Shown piece after piece: positions 44,259-54,381 of a stretch of 64,000 nt of DNA. The number at the start of each line of letters is the position of its first letter. Positions within the stretch are counted from its first letter, which is position 1. Below the pieces are notes generated by a model. The model did no database searches, was not told the origin of the DNA, and was given only the letters and a program-made list of their open reading frames with translations. Origin of the DNA: Adiantum capillus-veneris (Eukaryota > Streptophyta > Polypodiopsida > Polypodiales > Pteridaceae); assembly GCA_014529385.2 (NCBI GenBank), contig CM043947.1, forward strand, positions 98,986,036-99,050,035, in the 5' to 3' direction. The position numbers and the translations under genes were made by a program.

Positions 44259-45363
44259 TGTAATAGGACTAGTCTTTGAAGTTCTTAAAGTCGAAAAGAA
44301 TGTAGCAGGGCTTATCTTTCGTTAGCACGATTTGAAAGATTGTTGAATAGTATATTAAATAGAGCTTATACGAATGAGTTGAGATATTAAGAGAGAACAT
44401 ATATTCTTTTTTTTTAATAATACACTAAAGAAGGATTTGATAAAGATTAATCAATAACAGATAGTCTGTCTATGAACAGTAAAATTGAGATTTTTATTAA
44501 TATCAATGTTTTATATTTATGTGCTTTAGCTTAAAATACATGGGTAGGCTTAAAATAAGTTGAAAAAGTAGTGGAGACCCAAAAATAGAGGTTTTATGAG
44601 TCACGACCTCAAAGTTGCGTTTTCAGCCAAAGAAAGATGTTTTTTGCAATTCTGTTTACGCTACCTTGTAGACCATACCTATGCCCGTCGTTTTGAGTAC
44701 CTGGATTGCTCTGTTCTGAGTTTGTTTGTAAAAGTTATGATAAAAACAAACAGAAGGGAGCAGCAGTGTAGTATACACAGGGACAGACAGACATACAACA
44801 TCATACAGTTCTCCCTGCTATCAACCAAGAAGTGGATTGTTTCTTCATGGTAGAGTATGGAAATTGAGATTATGAAGGTATATAATTATGTTTTTACTTT
44901 GATTATCATGTTGAATTTGTTGCACGAGTATGTTCTTTTGGCTATTTTGTAGGCGATGGAGAAATCAATGTGTGAAACAGGATCTGTGCAAAGTGTCATG
45001 ATAAAAATCTAACCTTCACGGATCGCTTAGCGATCACGTTCTTATATTATTCTCGCAGGTATACTTGGTGCGAAAATCGTTCAGGCTTTTCGAGGAAAAG
45101 AAGGATAAAAGCACGACGGGTGGTGCATTCGGGGATCATTCACAAATCTCCTCTTCCTCGAGTGTGAGTGCGAGTGCGAGTGAGACACTGCATGCAAGCG
45201 AACTGAAGCTTGGGGGTGGTCGGGAGGTTCGAGCTCCGTACAACGGAGTGCGCCCATATTCAATTGCTCCTCTGTTGTATGAAAAGTCTGCAAAGATTCA
45301 TCAATACAAAGATCTCTTTCTCTATCTTTTGCTGCCTATCTCTATTATTCTGTTCCTGTGACA
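44259..45363 (+). repeat. G4 3' LTR
   Basis: 1105 bp, TGTAATAGG...CTGTGACA, colinear with 39179-40307. Differences are mostly single bases, plus the shorter gagtgc run (near 45163-45183). Confidence 0.96.
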
Positions 45364-45852
45364 TCGAGCTTGACCAAGAAGCAAGCAAGGCAATTCTTGA
45401 GAGCTCGGAGCAATTTGAGCGTGAAGGAAAATTGGGAAGCTTGACAAGGAGAAGCAAGCAGAGCTTGAGAAGAGCTTGTCGAGGCAAGCAAGCAAAGCAA
45501 GCAAGGAAGCTTCTTGAGGCAAGCAAGTAGGTCAAGAAGAATCTTGTCGAAGCAAGCAAGCTTGATCAGGCGAGCTTGGTTAAAGCGACCAAGGCAAAGA
45601 CGAGCTTAAAGAGATTATGTAAGGGAGAAGAGGGAAGTGAAAGGGATTAACGAGTGGGGCATAATGAAGAGGAAAAGCAAGGTCAGGAAGGTAAGGAGGT
45701 GATGGAGTAGAAGCTACAAGGAGAATCTCTCTCTCGCTTTTGAGGTCATGAAAGATGAAAGGCTTCACCAAGGCAAAGCTCTGTTTCACACCTACCATAG
45801 CCAGAGGCCCGGCGCCTCCCCGGCTCACGTAGCGAACACATATCCCCCAGCA
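45364..45852 (+). repeat. G3 3' LTR, right part
   Basis: Begins TCGAGCTTGACC (duplicated target) and matches 34285-34761 of the 5' LTR through ttgagagctcggagcaa and ggcccggcgcc. It ends ccccagca where the 5' copy has ccctgaca. Confidence 0.9.
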
Positions 45853-47152
45853 CCACCTGGACGGGAGCGCTCGACTAGAGCCATCAATGCATTGGCAACC
45901 CCATATCCTCACAACAAGAGATCTCTCTCTCTTGTCACCACACAAGTCAAAGGGACACGCCCCAACCCCTATACACATGCATCCCAGCACAGAGCCTCAC
46001 ATGTGGGATTTTGGGCTACAATGTGGTGGCTCCTCATGCTTTTAGTCTTCCAAAGGCCTCAAGGCCTCTTAGAAAATATCTTTTTATTTTTTGTTTTTCC
46101 CATCAGTTTGAATCTCTGCTAGTGGTTACTCACAAGGCCAATTATCGGACCATAAAACCCCCCCCGAAATCCTTCAAACTATACTTGGATTAGTGCAAAC
46201 CCGACTACCCGCGGACTTTGTTTGACCCTCCAACCGAACTGATCAAAAACTTGAAAATCATCTGCAACCTTCCCTTGAGTAACTACCCAGACTTTGACAA
46301 GCCATAACTGAGCGCTCCAGGATCTAATTACCATGTTGTTTCTTCCTACTAGCTCCATACACTGTCAACTACCCCTACGGACTACACCAAATTCCAAAAA
46401 CCTCTATAGGCACACTTTCCAAAGTGGGCAAACTGACACAAACCTGGCCCTCTCCAAAACTTTGACTGATAATATCTTGACATCCGGGAGTCAGATTGTC
46501 GATCTGAAAAGATGACTATGCTCCATAAAATAAGCACTATGCACCTATACCCTGATATCCACTTGGGCCACCTATCCGTAGCTGCCTTGTCCAGCCAGAA
46601 TCTCAAACACATTGAACCTTCAACATTCAATAAGTTGGGCTCTGTAGCTCGATTTGATGAGCCATCTGGACCTCCTCCATCAAGACTTCAAGCTCTATAT
46701 TCTTGGACCCAAAGATTGCACCTTGAATCCTTCACGTGCTCCCCAAGTTAGCCCCTTTTGGAGCCCTTCTTGGCCTATAAACCGCATCAGCCATATATTT
46801 TCACTGCTACCTATTAGCCCATGATCTCCCTAGCTTCTCTAGCCTTTTGCCATGATTCTACTAGCCTACACATATCTACCCATGCCATCTTCTATGGTCG
46901 ACACACTTTGGTTGTACTATCATGCATTAAGTGTTATTACCATATTCATATAATGCATAGTCACAAAGAATCCGATCAAGGGTGACCAGGTAACTCAAAG
47001 AAGGCTCGTTATTGTCTTTTATTTTCTCAACGGGCCCGCCATGAAACATCAAAATATCAATAGGCCCACTAGGAAAATAAAAAAGCATGGAGGGCGTGCA
47101 ACTTAATATCTGGATGGGCCTGCTCGAGCCTGGCGGGTAGCATTTTGTGAGC

Positions 47153-47154
<2 letters not shown>
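45853..47154. other. Right flank of G3; one decayed coding-like stretch
   Basis: Along 46098-46751 one plus-strand frame gives protein-like text between several stops, for example FDPPTELIKNLKIICNLPLS, TLSTTPTDYTKFQKPL and SRLQALYSWTQRLHLESF. I do not recognise it, and the number of stops suggests a pseudogene or chance. Nothing else is assignable. Confidence 0.3.

Positions 47155-47243
<89 letters not shown>
47155..47243 (+). repeat. (GA)n microsatellite, about 89 bp
   Basis: A pure GA run between gtgagcct and gaggacctct. Confidence 0.97.
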
Positions 47244-47246
<3 letters not shown>

Positions 47247-48355
47247 CTCTTGATCTGTAGGTACGTCCAGAGCAGAGAGGGAGCGAGGGGACCGTGTGGG
47301 AGTGTGCTCTGCATCGAACGGTGCAGCAATAGCGGAGTACCTAGCTACACAACTTGAGTGTTTGTATTGTGTGTGTCGTGTGGTAGCATGCCTTGTGTTG
47401 TATTGTACGATAATAACAAGAGACCTGACCACACAATGTGGGTGTGTGCAAAAGTTGTTCTATCGCATAGTGCTACCACAGAGGCATCACCTCTGTTATG
47501 CGGGGAATATGGTGTCCTTGTGGTAAGTATTGGCTCATTGTAGTGGTACTATGTTTCTAAGAATTAGGAAGGGAATGGGGTCTAAGGGGGCCTCTTTATT
47601 TTCCATGGGATTAAAAAGGAGATTATGGAAGGGGAAAATTGGTGGATGTCATGTGGACTCAAATGGTAGGTATGGCAAGGCCTAAAAGTAAGTGGTCAAA
47701 CTTGTACTCTTTTATAAAATATAGAGAGAAAATCTCTTATAAGTTCAAAACATTAAACTTTTCTCTAAATAGTTGAGTAAAAACTAATCCTTTCTCTCTT
47801 TAGTGGCTGTCAGTTTCCCCCCCCCTCTCCTAAAAGGGGATCCCTCCAAAAATGTGTTGATCATCATTCCCTCTCTCTCTACTCTATCATCTCTCACTTC
47901 TCTTCACTTCACCTTGCAAGTTGCTTCTCTTTCCTTCCTTTTAGTTTTCCCTCCCAAAAGCTGCACAGCAGAAGTTTGAACCTCCTTTCCTTCCTCAAGC
48001 TTACTGCATTCTCCTCAAGCTTGTTGCATTCTCTTCAAGCTGAAGTTCTTGATATCTCCATGGGCCTCACTAAACACCTCTACCTAAAGCTGAAGATCTA
48101 CATCATATTCTTCTGCTATATCATCCCTCTTTCTTTCCTCAATAGATTTCCTACTCCTTCTCCATTAAGCTCTCTAAGGAGGATCTACTTTCCTCTCAAG
48201 ATTTGCAAAATCATCTTCCCCATTAAGCCAAGAAGCTGGTGGATCAGTATAGTAGTAAGTGGAATCCTTCACCTTTGTGTACCATCAAGAATCTTGCTCT
48301 TTATACAACTGAGAACATGGATGTGCAATGTCTAATCATAAATGTTTTTTTGCAG
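47244..48355. other. No gene established; CT-rich upstream region
   Basis: There are no transposon motifs. From 47800 the plus strand becomes pyrimidine-rich with imperfect copies of ctcaagctt.tgcattctc (47992-48040). A short frame near 48220-48355 reads DQYSSKWNPSPLCTIKNLAL and could be an exon. The region ends in tttttttgcag (48345-48355), a good intron 3' end. Confidence 0.35.
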
Positions 48356-48642
48356 GTTGTGCTAGTATTCCCCATGGAATCAGTACTCGACGACCTAGGG
48401 GTGTCATTGCCTTCATTTCATACAGCAATGTACAAGACGATAGTGGATACTCGGTGACAATGTATCTCAAACAAATGATGTGGGTGACAATGCAGCCCCA
48501 GTCAAGAGGTGTACACAAGGTCTCAAGGAGACACATGGCTTCTCAAGCACACCATTGGAAGGGAAGAATCAAGGAGTACAAGAAAATAGAAGATGACAAG
48601 CGTCTTGCGAAGGTGCATCGGTGTATGTTGCTTCATAACTGA
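48356..48642 (+). other. Candidate exon, unrecognised
   Basis: After the acceptor-like ttttttgcag the plus strand is open to TGA 48640-48642 (about 95 codons). The product has GYSVTMYLKQMMWVTMQPQS and a basic end (HHWKGRIKEYKKIEDDKRLA). An alternative frame is open to 48457. No family was recognised, and neither frame is strongly favoured. Confidence 0.3.
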
Positions 48643-49188
48643 AGCTCAGGACAACAGTGGCTCCATCGAAGTTTTCTGCAAAGTGTAATTTTACTCTTAT
48701 TTTAAGTTTTCGGTTGTCTATTTAGTATCTTTTCCTTGTACGTTGCTTTTGATGACTGTAAGATTTCCATTGCTTATTCATGTTTGCAGATGTTTTTCCA
48801 TCCAATTATGTGGAGTGGGAGCCAAAAGAGTCCTTCACATGAACTTTTGCGGACATCCACATTGAGCTTGGCAAGTTGTGGCTCTATGCTAGTTGTTCAT
48901 TCTTTGAGCTTGCCTCATGTGTTTTTTTTGTCTTATAATCATACTTATGTCATACCTAGGCAAAATGGGTATGGTAATCTTTCTCCATTTCACTTGCCAA
49001 CCTTCGAGAGTTTGGAATGGCCTAAGCCAGATAGTGCCTTGATCGCATCAACCAAAAGGAGAATCAACCCAAATCTATAAACAACAATGAAGTGCACCTA
49101 TGGTTCCCACAAAGCCACAATAACATGGTTTATGTCTCATGTGTATGTGTTTATCTTTTGATTTTAGAATGTTTACAAGACATAAACA

Positions 49189-49533
49189 ATGTGGACTTGC
49201 AAAGGGGGAAGTGTGATCAACGGATTTCTTGAAGCTGTATTAGAGACTAAGGTCGTCAGCCACAAGGGAGACAGAATCAAGTGCTTTGTAGTTGCTGACA
49301 ATGTGGTGTTCAGCCACCATATTGCAAATCAAAGCTTGTTGATGTTCTTTTCCTTGAGAAGATGTAAGCTGACGATGGGAGAATGGGAGGCACCAGAATG
49401 TGATATTGCAAAGAAAATCTTGTCGATGGTCTTTCCCTATAAAAGATGGAAGCTAACGATGGGAGAATGGGTGGCACTAGACTCTAATGTTGCTACTAGA
49501 GAATTAGTTGACCTGCAAAATACGCCTCCATGA
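49189..49533 (+). CDS. Unrecognised frame with an 84-bp tandem duplication
   Basis: ATG 49189 to TGA 49531-49533, 114 codons. The first part reads GSVINGFLEAVLETKVVSHK and CFVVADNVVFSHH. It is followed by two 28-residue repeats sharing KLTMGEWEAP / KLTMGEWVAL, encoded by an 84-bp tandem duplication (49336-49419 and 49420-49503). The duplication is in frame, and the copies differ mostly at single bases, which suggests the duplication occurred in coding sequence. A stop lies just upstream of the ATG, so an upstream exon in this frame would have to join after it. Product and family are unknown. The next frame (from 49508) overlaps its end with a one-base offset and may be the true continuation after a shift. 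Confidence 0.35.
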   Translation: MWTCKGGSVINGFLEAVLETKVVSHKGDRIKCFVVADNVVFSHHIANQSLLMFFSLRRCKLTMGEWEAPECDIAKKILSMVFPYKRWKLTMGEWVALDSNVATRELVDLQNTPP

Positions 49534-49732
49534 TGATATAGTGCACCACATTACAGTGAATGATGACTGGCAACTCAGTCACCTTCGCGAGTATCTTAAT
49601 CTCAAATTTACCTTGCCCAAGCAATATCTCTTTGTAATCAATGAAAAGGTTGTTCGCTTTAGAAAAGAGAAGAGATTTCTGTGTGAGAACATTCTGTTTT
49701 CACAATGTATTTTTGTAAAATCTTTTAACTGA
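49508..49732 (+). CDS. Unrecognised frame, possible continuation of the preceding one
   Basis: The open stretch gives CKIRLHDDIVHHITVNDDWQ, LSHLREYLNLKFTLPKQYLF and VINEKVV, ending at TGA 49730-49732. Alternating hydrophobic strands around a short helix give it the look of a small ubiquitin-like or beta-grasp domain. That is only a visual impression. It begins inside the end of the 49189 frame, offset by one base, so the two could be one gene broken by a shift. It is not similar to any transposon protein in the window. Confidence 0.3.
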   Translation: MTCKIRLHDDIVHHITVNDDWQLSHLREYLNLKFTLPKQYLFVINEKVVRFRKEKRFLCENILFSQCIFVKSFN

Positions 49733-49941
49733 TAGGGATTTTTCTCCCATTAATACATACGATGTTTTGAATCTTGGTTCTATTCAAGTTTTTGATTAAA
49801 ACGTGCAATTTATTTGACGTGGAGCACGAATTTTTTCAATGTTGGTGTCTTTCAATGCTTTGTCGCGTGATATTCTTTGGAGTTAGAGTTTTAAGTTATT
49901 TTGACATTAATTTTGAGTGCTTTTTAAAAAGTGACTTTGGG

Positions 49942-49948
49942 TATATAA
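49942..49948 (+). promoter_or_regulatory. TATA box
   Basis: tatataa in gggtatataagtgac, about 90 bp before an ATG in good context (cccATGG, 50036). A start of transcription about 30 bases downstream (near 49975) is expected. A short upstream ATG frame (50002) would lie in the leader. Confidence 0.5.
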
Positions 49949-50035
49949 GTGACTTTCTAGGTTTTAAACTTCATTTCTCACATTCACAAAACTCTATCTT
50001 AATGCTCTCTTCGCATCTTCTTTGTGAATGAACCC

Positions 50036-50252
50036 ATGGTAACGTCTAGTGATGCACTTCTCACACAATTAGAAAAGGTTGGACTTGCTGATCAAGCACA
50101 TGAACTACTCAGTGTCTTCAAGGGGACAATTGACATGCAGACCACTTCCAACCTTCACGCAGAGGCATTCAAAAGCTTTCTTGACTACATGGCGCAACAC
50201 ATGGAAGCATATGCCATAGTCTTTGAGGGATACAACATGGCGTGGTTGCTTG
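50036..50252 (+). CDS. Gene start of unknown function, cut by a copia LTR
   Basis: ATG 50036 opens a frame of 72 codons up to the LTR border at 50252. It reads VTSSDALLTQLEKVGLADQA, FKSFLDYMAQHMEAYAIVF and YNMAWLL, mostly amphipathic helices. A TATA box and a leader of plausible length precede it. The copia LTR (TGTTAGG at 50253) interrupts the frame, and five codons inside the LTR lead to a stop. The remainder of the gene was not found beyond the copia and G2 insertions; a short open stretch at 60914 is a speculative candidate. No protein family was recognised. Confidence 0.4.
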
Positions 50253-50336
50253 TGTTAGGAAATAAGACGTAGCTAAATAGATAATTGAGTAGATTACTTA
50301 ATGGAGAGAAACAAATTTACATACACAAGATTATAG

Positions 50337-50367
<31 letters not shown>

Positions 50368-50995
50368 CACACACGATATACGTGGTTCACCCAATGTGGG
50401 CTACGTCCACGGGAAAGAATCCACTCAATGGCTTTAGTAATTCAAAACAAGAAGTAGTTTACAAAGGGATTATACCCTTAATGGAGCTCCCTCCTTGCTT
50501 CACTCTCACCACCTCACACTCACCTTGTTGCATCAACTTCACACTATATAAAATGTGTGTAGCAATGGCCTCCTTTCATAGGCCAAAAGGGCTGCCCTCT
50601 CTCATGAGAGGCAGCCATGTGTAGCCGCCCTTGTGTAGATAAGTGCAAATCCAACCCTCCAATCCGCCCATGTGTGGCCGCCCTTGAGAAGACAAGTCCG
50701 CTTTTGAATTCGGCCACCGGCCATTGACTACCGGCCACCGGCCAACTGACCGTTGTTTTCCGACCACTTTCCGGCCGCCGTCCAGCCATATTATTCCGGC
50801 GAGGGAAAACAAAGTCTCGGGGGCTTCCTCCGGCGAGGCCCCTAAAGTTGCCCCTGATTTTTGGGCGTGAAAATTTTAGTTTTTGGCAAGTGATTTTCCT
50901 TTATGCACGATGGCTTCTCCTCATAATGGAGGCCTTACAAATGTGCGCTTTTACCACGGAAAATTACAAGGGTAAATCAGGCTCCATACTTAACA
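50253..50995 (-). repeat. Copia 3' LTR
   Basis: 743 bp. On the minus strand it begins TGTTAAGTATGG after the tract ccaagtgggagat (51008-50996) and ends ...TATTTCCTAACA. It contains a GA run at about 50341-50368. The left flank is gcttg; the matching duplication on the far side is lost. Confidence 0.85.
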
Positions 50996-51055
50996 ATCTC
51001 CCACTTGGAGACAGATCTCCAAACCAAACCTGTGACTTCTTTCTATCCTGGCTTC

Positions 51056-52626
51056 TTATCCTTGAATGCCGATTGAAGATGAGCAAAATCTCAACTTCTC
51101 CTTGTTGACCACCTTTGTAAACATGTCTGCAGGATTTTCACTTGTATGCACCTTTCCTAGCTTTAGTTGTCCCTCTTCCAAAAGAGTGCGTATGAAGTGA
51201 TATCTCACCTCAATGTGCTTTGTCCTTGAATGAAAGGCTGAGTTCTTTGCAAGATGGATAGTGCTTTGGCTATCACTGTACAAGACACAATTGTCTTGTT
51301 TGAATCCAAGATCTTCTAAGAATCTGTGAAGCCACAGAATTTCTTTCCTTGCCTCCGTCATTGCTACATACTTTGCTTCCGTGGTAGAAAGTGAAACCAC
51401 TTTCTGCAGCTTTGAAGCCCAGCTTACTGCTGTGCCTCCAACCGTGAACACATAGCGAGTAGTGCTCCTTCGAGTATCTTTGTCACCTGCCATATCTGCA
51501 TCATCATACCCTTCTAGAAAAATATCAGTTCCTCCAAAACACAAAGCATTTGTTGTTGTACCTTTTAGATACCTAAGTATCCACTTCACAGCTTGCCAAT
51601 GCTCTTTACTTGGGTTGTCCATGAACCTACTCATAACTCCCACTGCATGTGCAATGTCTGGCCTTGTCCAGACCATAGCATACATTGGAGAACCTACCGC
51701 TGCAGCATATGGAACTTTAGACATATAGGCTATCTCCTCTTGTGTCTTTGGACACATATCCTTCGTTAGTTTAAAATGACCAGCCAAAGGTGTAGAAACT
51801 GGTTTTGCATTTTGCATTGCAAACCTTTCTATTACCTTCTTGATGTAATATTCTTGAGATAGCTTTATTGTCTTCTTCATCCTATCCCTTGATATTTTCA
51901 TACCAAGTATCCTCTTTGCAGCACCTAAATATTTCATTGAAAAACATTTAGACGCTCCTCTTTTAGGTCTTTGATGTCCTGCATGTTAGCACTTGCAATC
52001 AACATGTCATCAACATACAACATTAGGATGATGAATTTCCCATCTCCCAAATTCTTCGTGTAGACGTAGTGATCCGAGTTGCATATTGTGAATCCATGAT
52101 CCAACATCCATCGATCAAACTTCAAGTACCATTGTCTTGATGCTTGTTTTAAACCATACAAGCTCTTCTTTAATCTGCACACCATTTTCTCCTTACCTTT
52201 TACTTCATACCCCTTTGGTTGAAGCATGTAGATTTCCTCCTCTAAGTCACCGTGAGGAAATGCCATATTTAGATCCATTTGCTCGATATTTAGATCATGA
52301 GCAGCCACAAGGCTTAAGACAAGCCTAATTGAGTTCATTTTTACAAGAGGAGAAAATATTTCATTGAAGTCAATACCTTTCTTTTGAGAAAACCCTTTTA
52401 CCACAAGCCTAGACGTGTACCTTTTCTTTCCAGCTTCTTCTTCCTTTAGCTTGTACACCCATTTGTTTTGAAGTGCCCGCTTACCTTTAGGCAACTCAAC
52501 CAACTCCCATGTTTGGTTGCGATGTAGTGAGTCCATCTCCACTTGCATGCTCTTCATCCATTCTTCTTTGGATTCATGTTGCATAGCTTCTTCGTATGAT
52601 TCTGGCTCTCCAGAATCTGAGATCAA
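51056..52626 (-). pseudogene. Copia RT and RNase H
   Basis: The frame 52626-51934 holds RT: SYEEAMQHESKEEWMKSMQV, TWELVELPKGKRAL, NKWVYKLK, the DLNMAFPHGDLEEEIYM block, SLYGLKQASRQWY and LMLYVDDMLIA (intact YVDD). A one-base shift near 51936 leads into 51937-51056 with LGAAKRILGMKISRDRMKKT, GSPMYAMVWTRPDIAHAVG, YDDADMAGDKDTRRST, SLSTTEAKYVAMTEA and LYSDSQSTIHLAKN (RNase H), ending with the HIEVRYHFIR block. Apart from the shift the domain residues look intact, so decay is recent. Confidence 0.93.
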
Positions 52627-52653
52627 GAGATGGTTGAAGGAAGGAACAAAACT

Positions 52654-53574
52654 TTATGGAGGTCTATTTGCTCTTGTAGATCTTCGGGGAATAGGTTGAG
52701 GCTCCTCATTTGGTTGACGTTGTTGCACATTGTCACCGTTTGCAGTCCTTGAGTCTTCACCGTCCTCAAGCTCCATGTAATCTTTGTACATATTTTGTTC
52801 GTTAAAAATTACATCCCTACTCCTTAAGATTTTACCATCTTTAGGATTCCATAGGCGATACCCAAAGTCACCTTCTCCATATCCAATGAAGAAAAACTTT
52901 TTAGACTTTGCATCTAGCTTTGATCTTAGGCTTCTATCTATGTGCATGAAAGCCTCACACCCAAACACTTTGAGAAATGCATAATTCACCGGTTTACCTG
53001 TCCATGCCTCTTCTGGAACTCCCCCATCCAATGCTGTTGAGGGTGACCGATTGATTAAGTACACAGACGGACTTACAGCTTCCGCCTAAAGCTCAAGCGG
53101 TACGCCTGCACGTAGCCGCATGCTTCGTGCTCGCTCCATGATTGTCCTATTCATCCTTTCTGAAATCCCATTTTGTTGAGGTGTCCTTGGGGTTGTCCTT
53201 TGCCTCCGAATGCCATTGCTAGCACAAAAAAATTCAAAAGCTTGGCTGCAATATTTGCCTCCATTGTCGGATCTGAGGCATTTAACCTTGGTATTTGTTT
53301 CATTCTCCACAAAGGCTTTCCACCTTTGAAATATGGAAAATACATCGGATTTATTCTTCATGACATAAACCCATGTTTTTCTAGTCGCATCGTCTATGAA
53401 TGTTACATAGTACAATGAGCCACCAAGTGATGGTGTACTTGAAGGACCCCAAACATCAGAATGAACCAACTCAAGTTTTTTATTTTTTCTTTCATTTCTT
53501 GATTTTTGAAAATTTACCCTCTTTTGTTTATCATAAACACAATCTTCACAGAACTCTAAGTCCACTTCTTTCAA
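52654..53574 (-). pseudogene. Copia integrase
   Basis: Reading leftward: FCEDCVYDKQKRVNF (C-x2-C of the zinc region), LVHSDVWGPSSTPSLGG and YYVTFIDDATRKTWVYVMKN (first catalytic D at HSD), LRSDNGGKYCSQAFE (second D), and TPQQNGISERMNRTIME (E). TAG 53088-53086 replaces the W of the usual FWAEAV, and the frame goes on with YLINRSPSTALDGGVPEEAW and KKFFFIGYGEGDFGYRLW to near 52654. The H-x4-H part (HYRLGHMSAKGM) lies just upstream, at about 53643-53608. Confidence 0.9.
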
Positions 53575-53589
53575 ACCTGGTAGAAGCTT

Positions 53590-54083
53590 CTATGTTTGAA
53601 GGATTTGCATTCCTTTGGCACTCATATGCCCAAGTCGGTAGTGCCACACCGCACTGTCAACTTCTGTAGTATTTGCACAAGCTGATTCAGGTTGCGTGCT
53701 AACAACTAAACCTTTTCTCCCTTGGCAACCACCAAAGATCCCTTTGAGATCTTCCACCATTTGTTTCCGAATGCAATATTGTAACATTCATCGTCCAATT
53801 GTCCTGTAGAGATCAAATTTTTGCGCAGAGAAGGAACATGCCTAACATCTTTAAGCTTCCATTCATTTCCGTTAGCAGTTTTGACAGAAATTGTACCTTT
53901 GCCGACAATCTCACAAGCTTCATCATCTCCCAAGTATACATACCCAAAATTACCTTTGGTGTAGTCTTGGAAATGTTTCTTGTGTGGTGTCGCATGGAAT
54001 GAAGCCCCGGAATCTACTATCGAGGAATTAGACACATTGTCTGATGAGAGAATTAGAGCATCTTGCTCTACTTTACCTGCCAC
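53590..54083 (-). pseudogene. Copia protease and pre-integrase
   Basis: SSIVDSGASFHATPHKKHF contains the DSGAS active site of the copia protease. It continues with KDVRHVPSLRKNLISTGQLD. A frame shift between 53787 and 53706 leads to VWHYRLGHMSAKGMQIL and then TAG at 53590-53588. The protease residues look intact. Confidence 0.88.
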
Positions 54084-54381
54084 ATTGACTCCGATGTTGG
54101 CTTGTTGTCTTGAGACTCAGTCTCCTTCTTCTTCTTGGACCAGTAATCGTTCTTGACGTGGCCCTTCTTGCCACAATTCCAACATTCAAGAACTGACTTT
54201 GTGCGTGACTTGCTTCGTCTTGAGCGATCACGACCCTTCTGGTTTTTGAACCTCTCCTTAGGCCTTCCTCTTGTTTCCACTGACAATGCAGCACTTGATG
54301 ATTCTCCTGTGCTTCTCCTTCGTATTTCCTCGCTTAGGAGAGCACCCACAACATCATCAAAATTAAGAGTATTTGTGCCAG
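54068..54381 (-). pseudogene. Copia gag C-terminus, cut by the G2 LTR
   Basis: NTLNFDDVVGALLSEEIRRR is the conserved end of the copia capsid region. An Arg/Lys-rich stretch and a knuckle CWNCGKKGHVKNDYW follow, in which the last Cys of CCHC is Tyr. The frame can be read twelve codons into the G2 LTR (to 54415), but those codons are LTR-derived. Confidence 0.88.

Larger units (their letters stand above)
39179..45363 (+). mobile_element. Chromovirus G4, complete insertion, TSD TCGAG
   Basis: LTRs 39179-40307 and 44259-45363, PBS 40310, polypurine tract aaggggagaa (44249-44258) and pol with a terminal chromodomain. TCGAG flanks both sides (39174-39178 and 45364-45368), and the host LTR of G3 continues on each side. 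The two LTRs look about 96-97% identical by eye, so this is one of the younger insertions. Gag and protease are largely deleted, and pol carries a mutated RT active site and a few stops, so it is inactive or non-autonomous now. Confidence 0.96.
32579..45852 (+). mobile_element. Large non-autonomous LTR element G3 (Gag-X), with G4 nested in its 3' LTR
   Basis: The 5' LTR is 32579-34761, the PBS 34766, the single coding frame 34807-37029, the polypurine tract about 37630-37646 and the 3' LTR 37647-39178 plus 45364-45852, split by chromovirus G4. Without G4 the element is about 7.1 kb. There is no protease, RT, RNase H or integrase, so it must be mobilised in trans. The flanks tccaccga and ccacctgg do not give a clean 5-bp duplication; ccacc is shared but offset by two bases on the left. 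The gag and PBS are of the same type as in G5 (7.4-13 kb). Confidence 0.88.
50253..54381 (-). mobile_element. Ty1-copia element (Tnt1/Tork-like), truncated by G2
   Basis: Reading leftward: end of gag with a knuckle, protease, integrase, RT, RNase H, polypurine tract and 3' LTR, the standard copia order. The gag is cut at 54381/54382 by the G2 LTR, and the 5' LTR is missing because the far side of G2 is deleted. A few disabling changes exist in pol. The polyprotein text resembles Tnt1-94-type elements. Confidence 0.92.

Noticed and set aside
47069-47432. Minus-strand frames across the GA run
   Set aside because: Repeat translation only.
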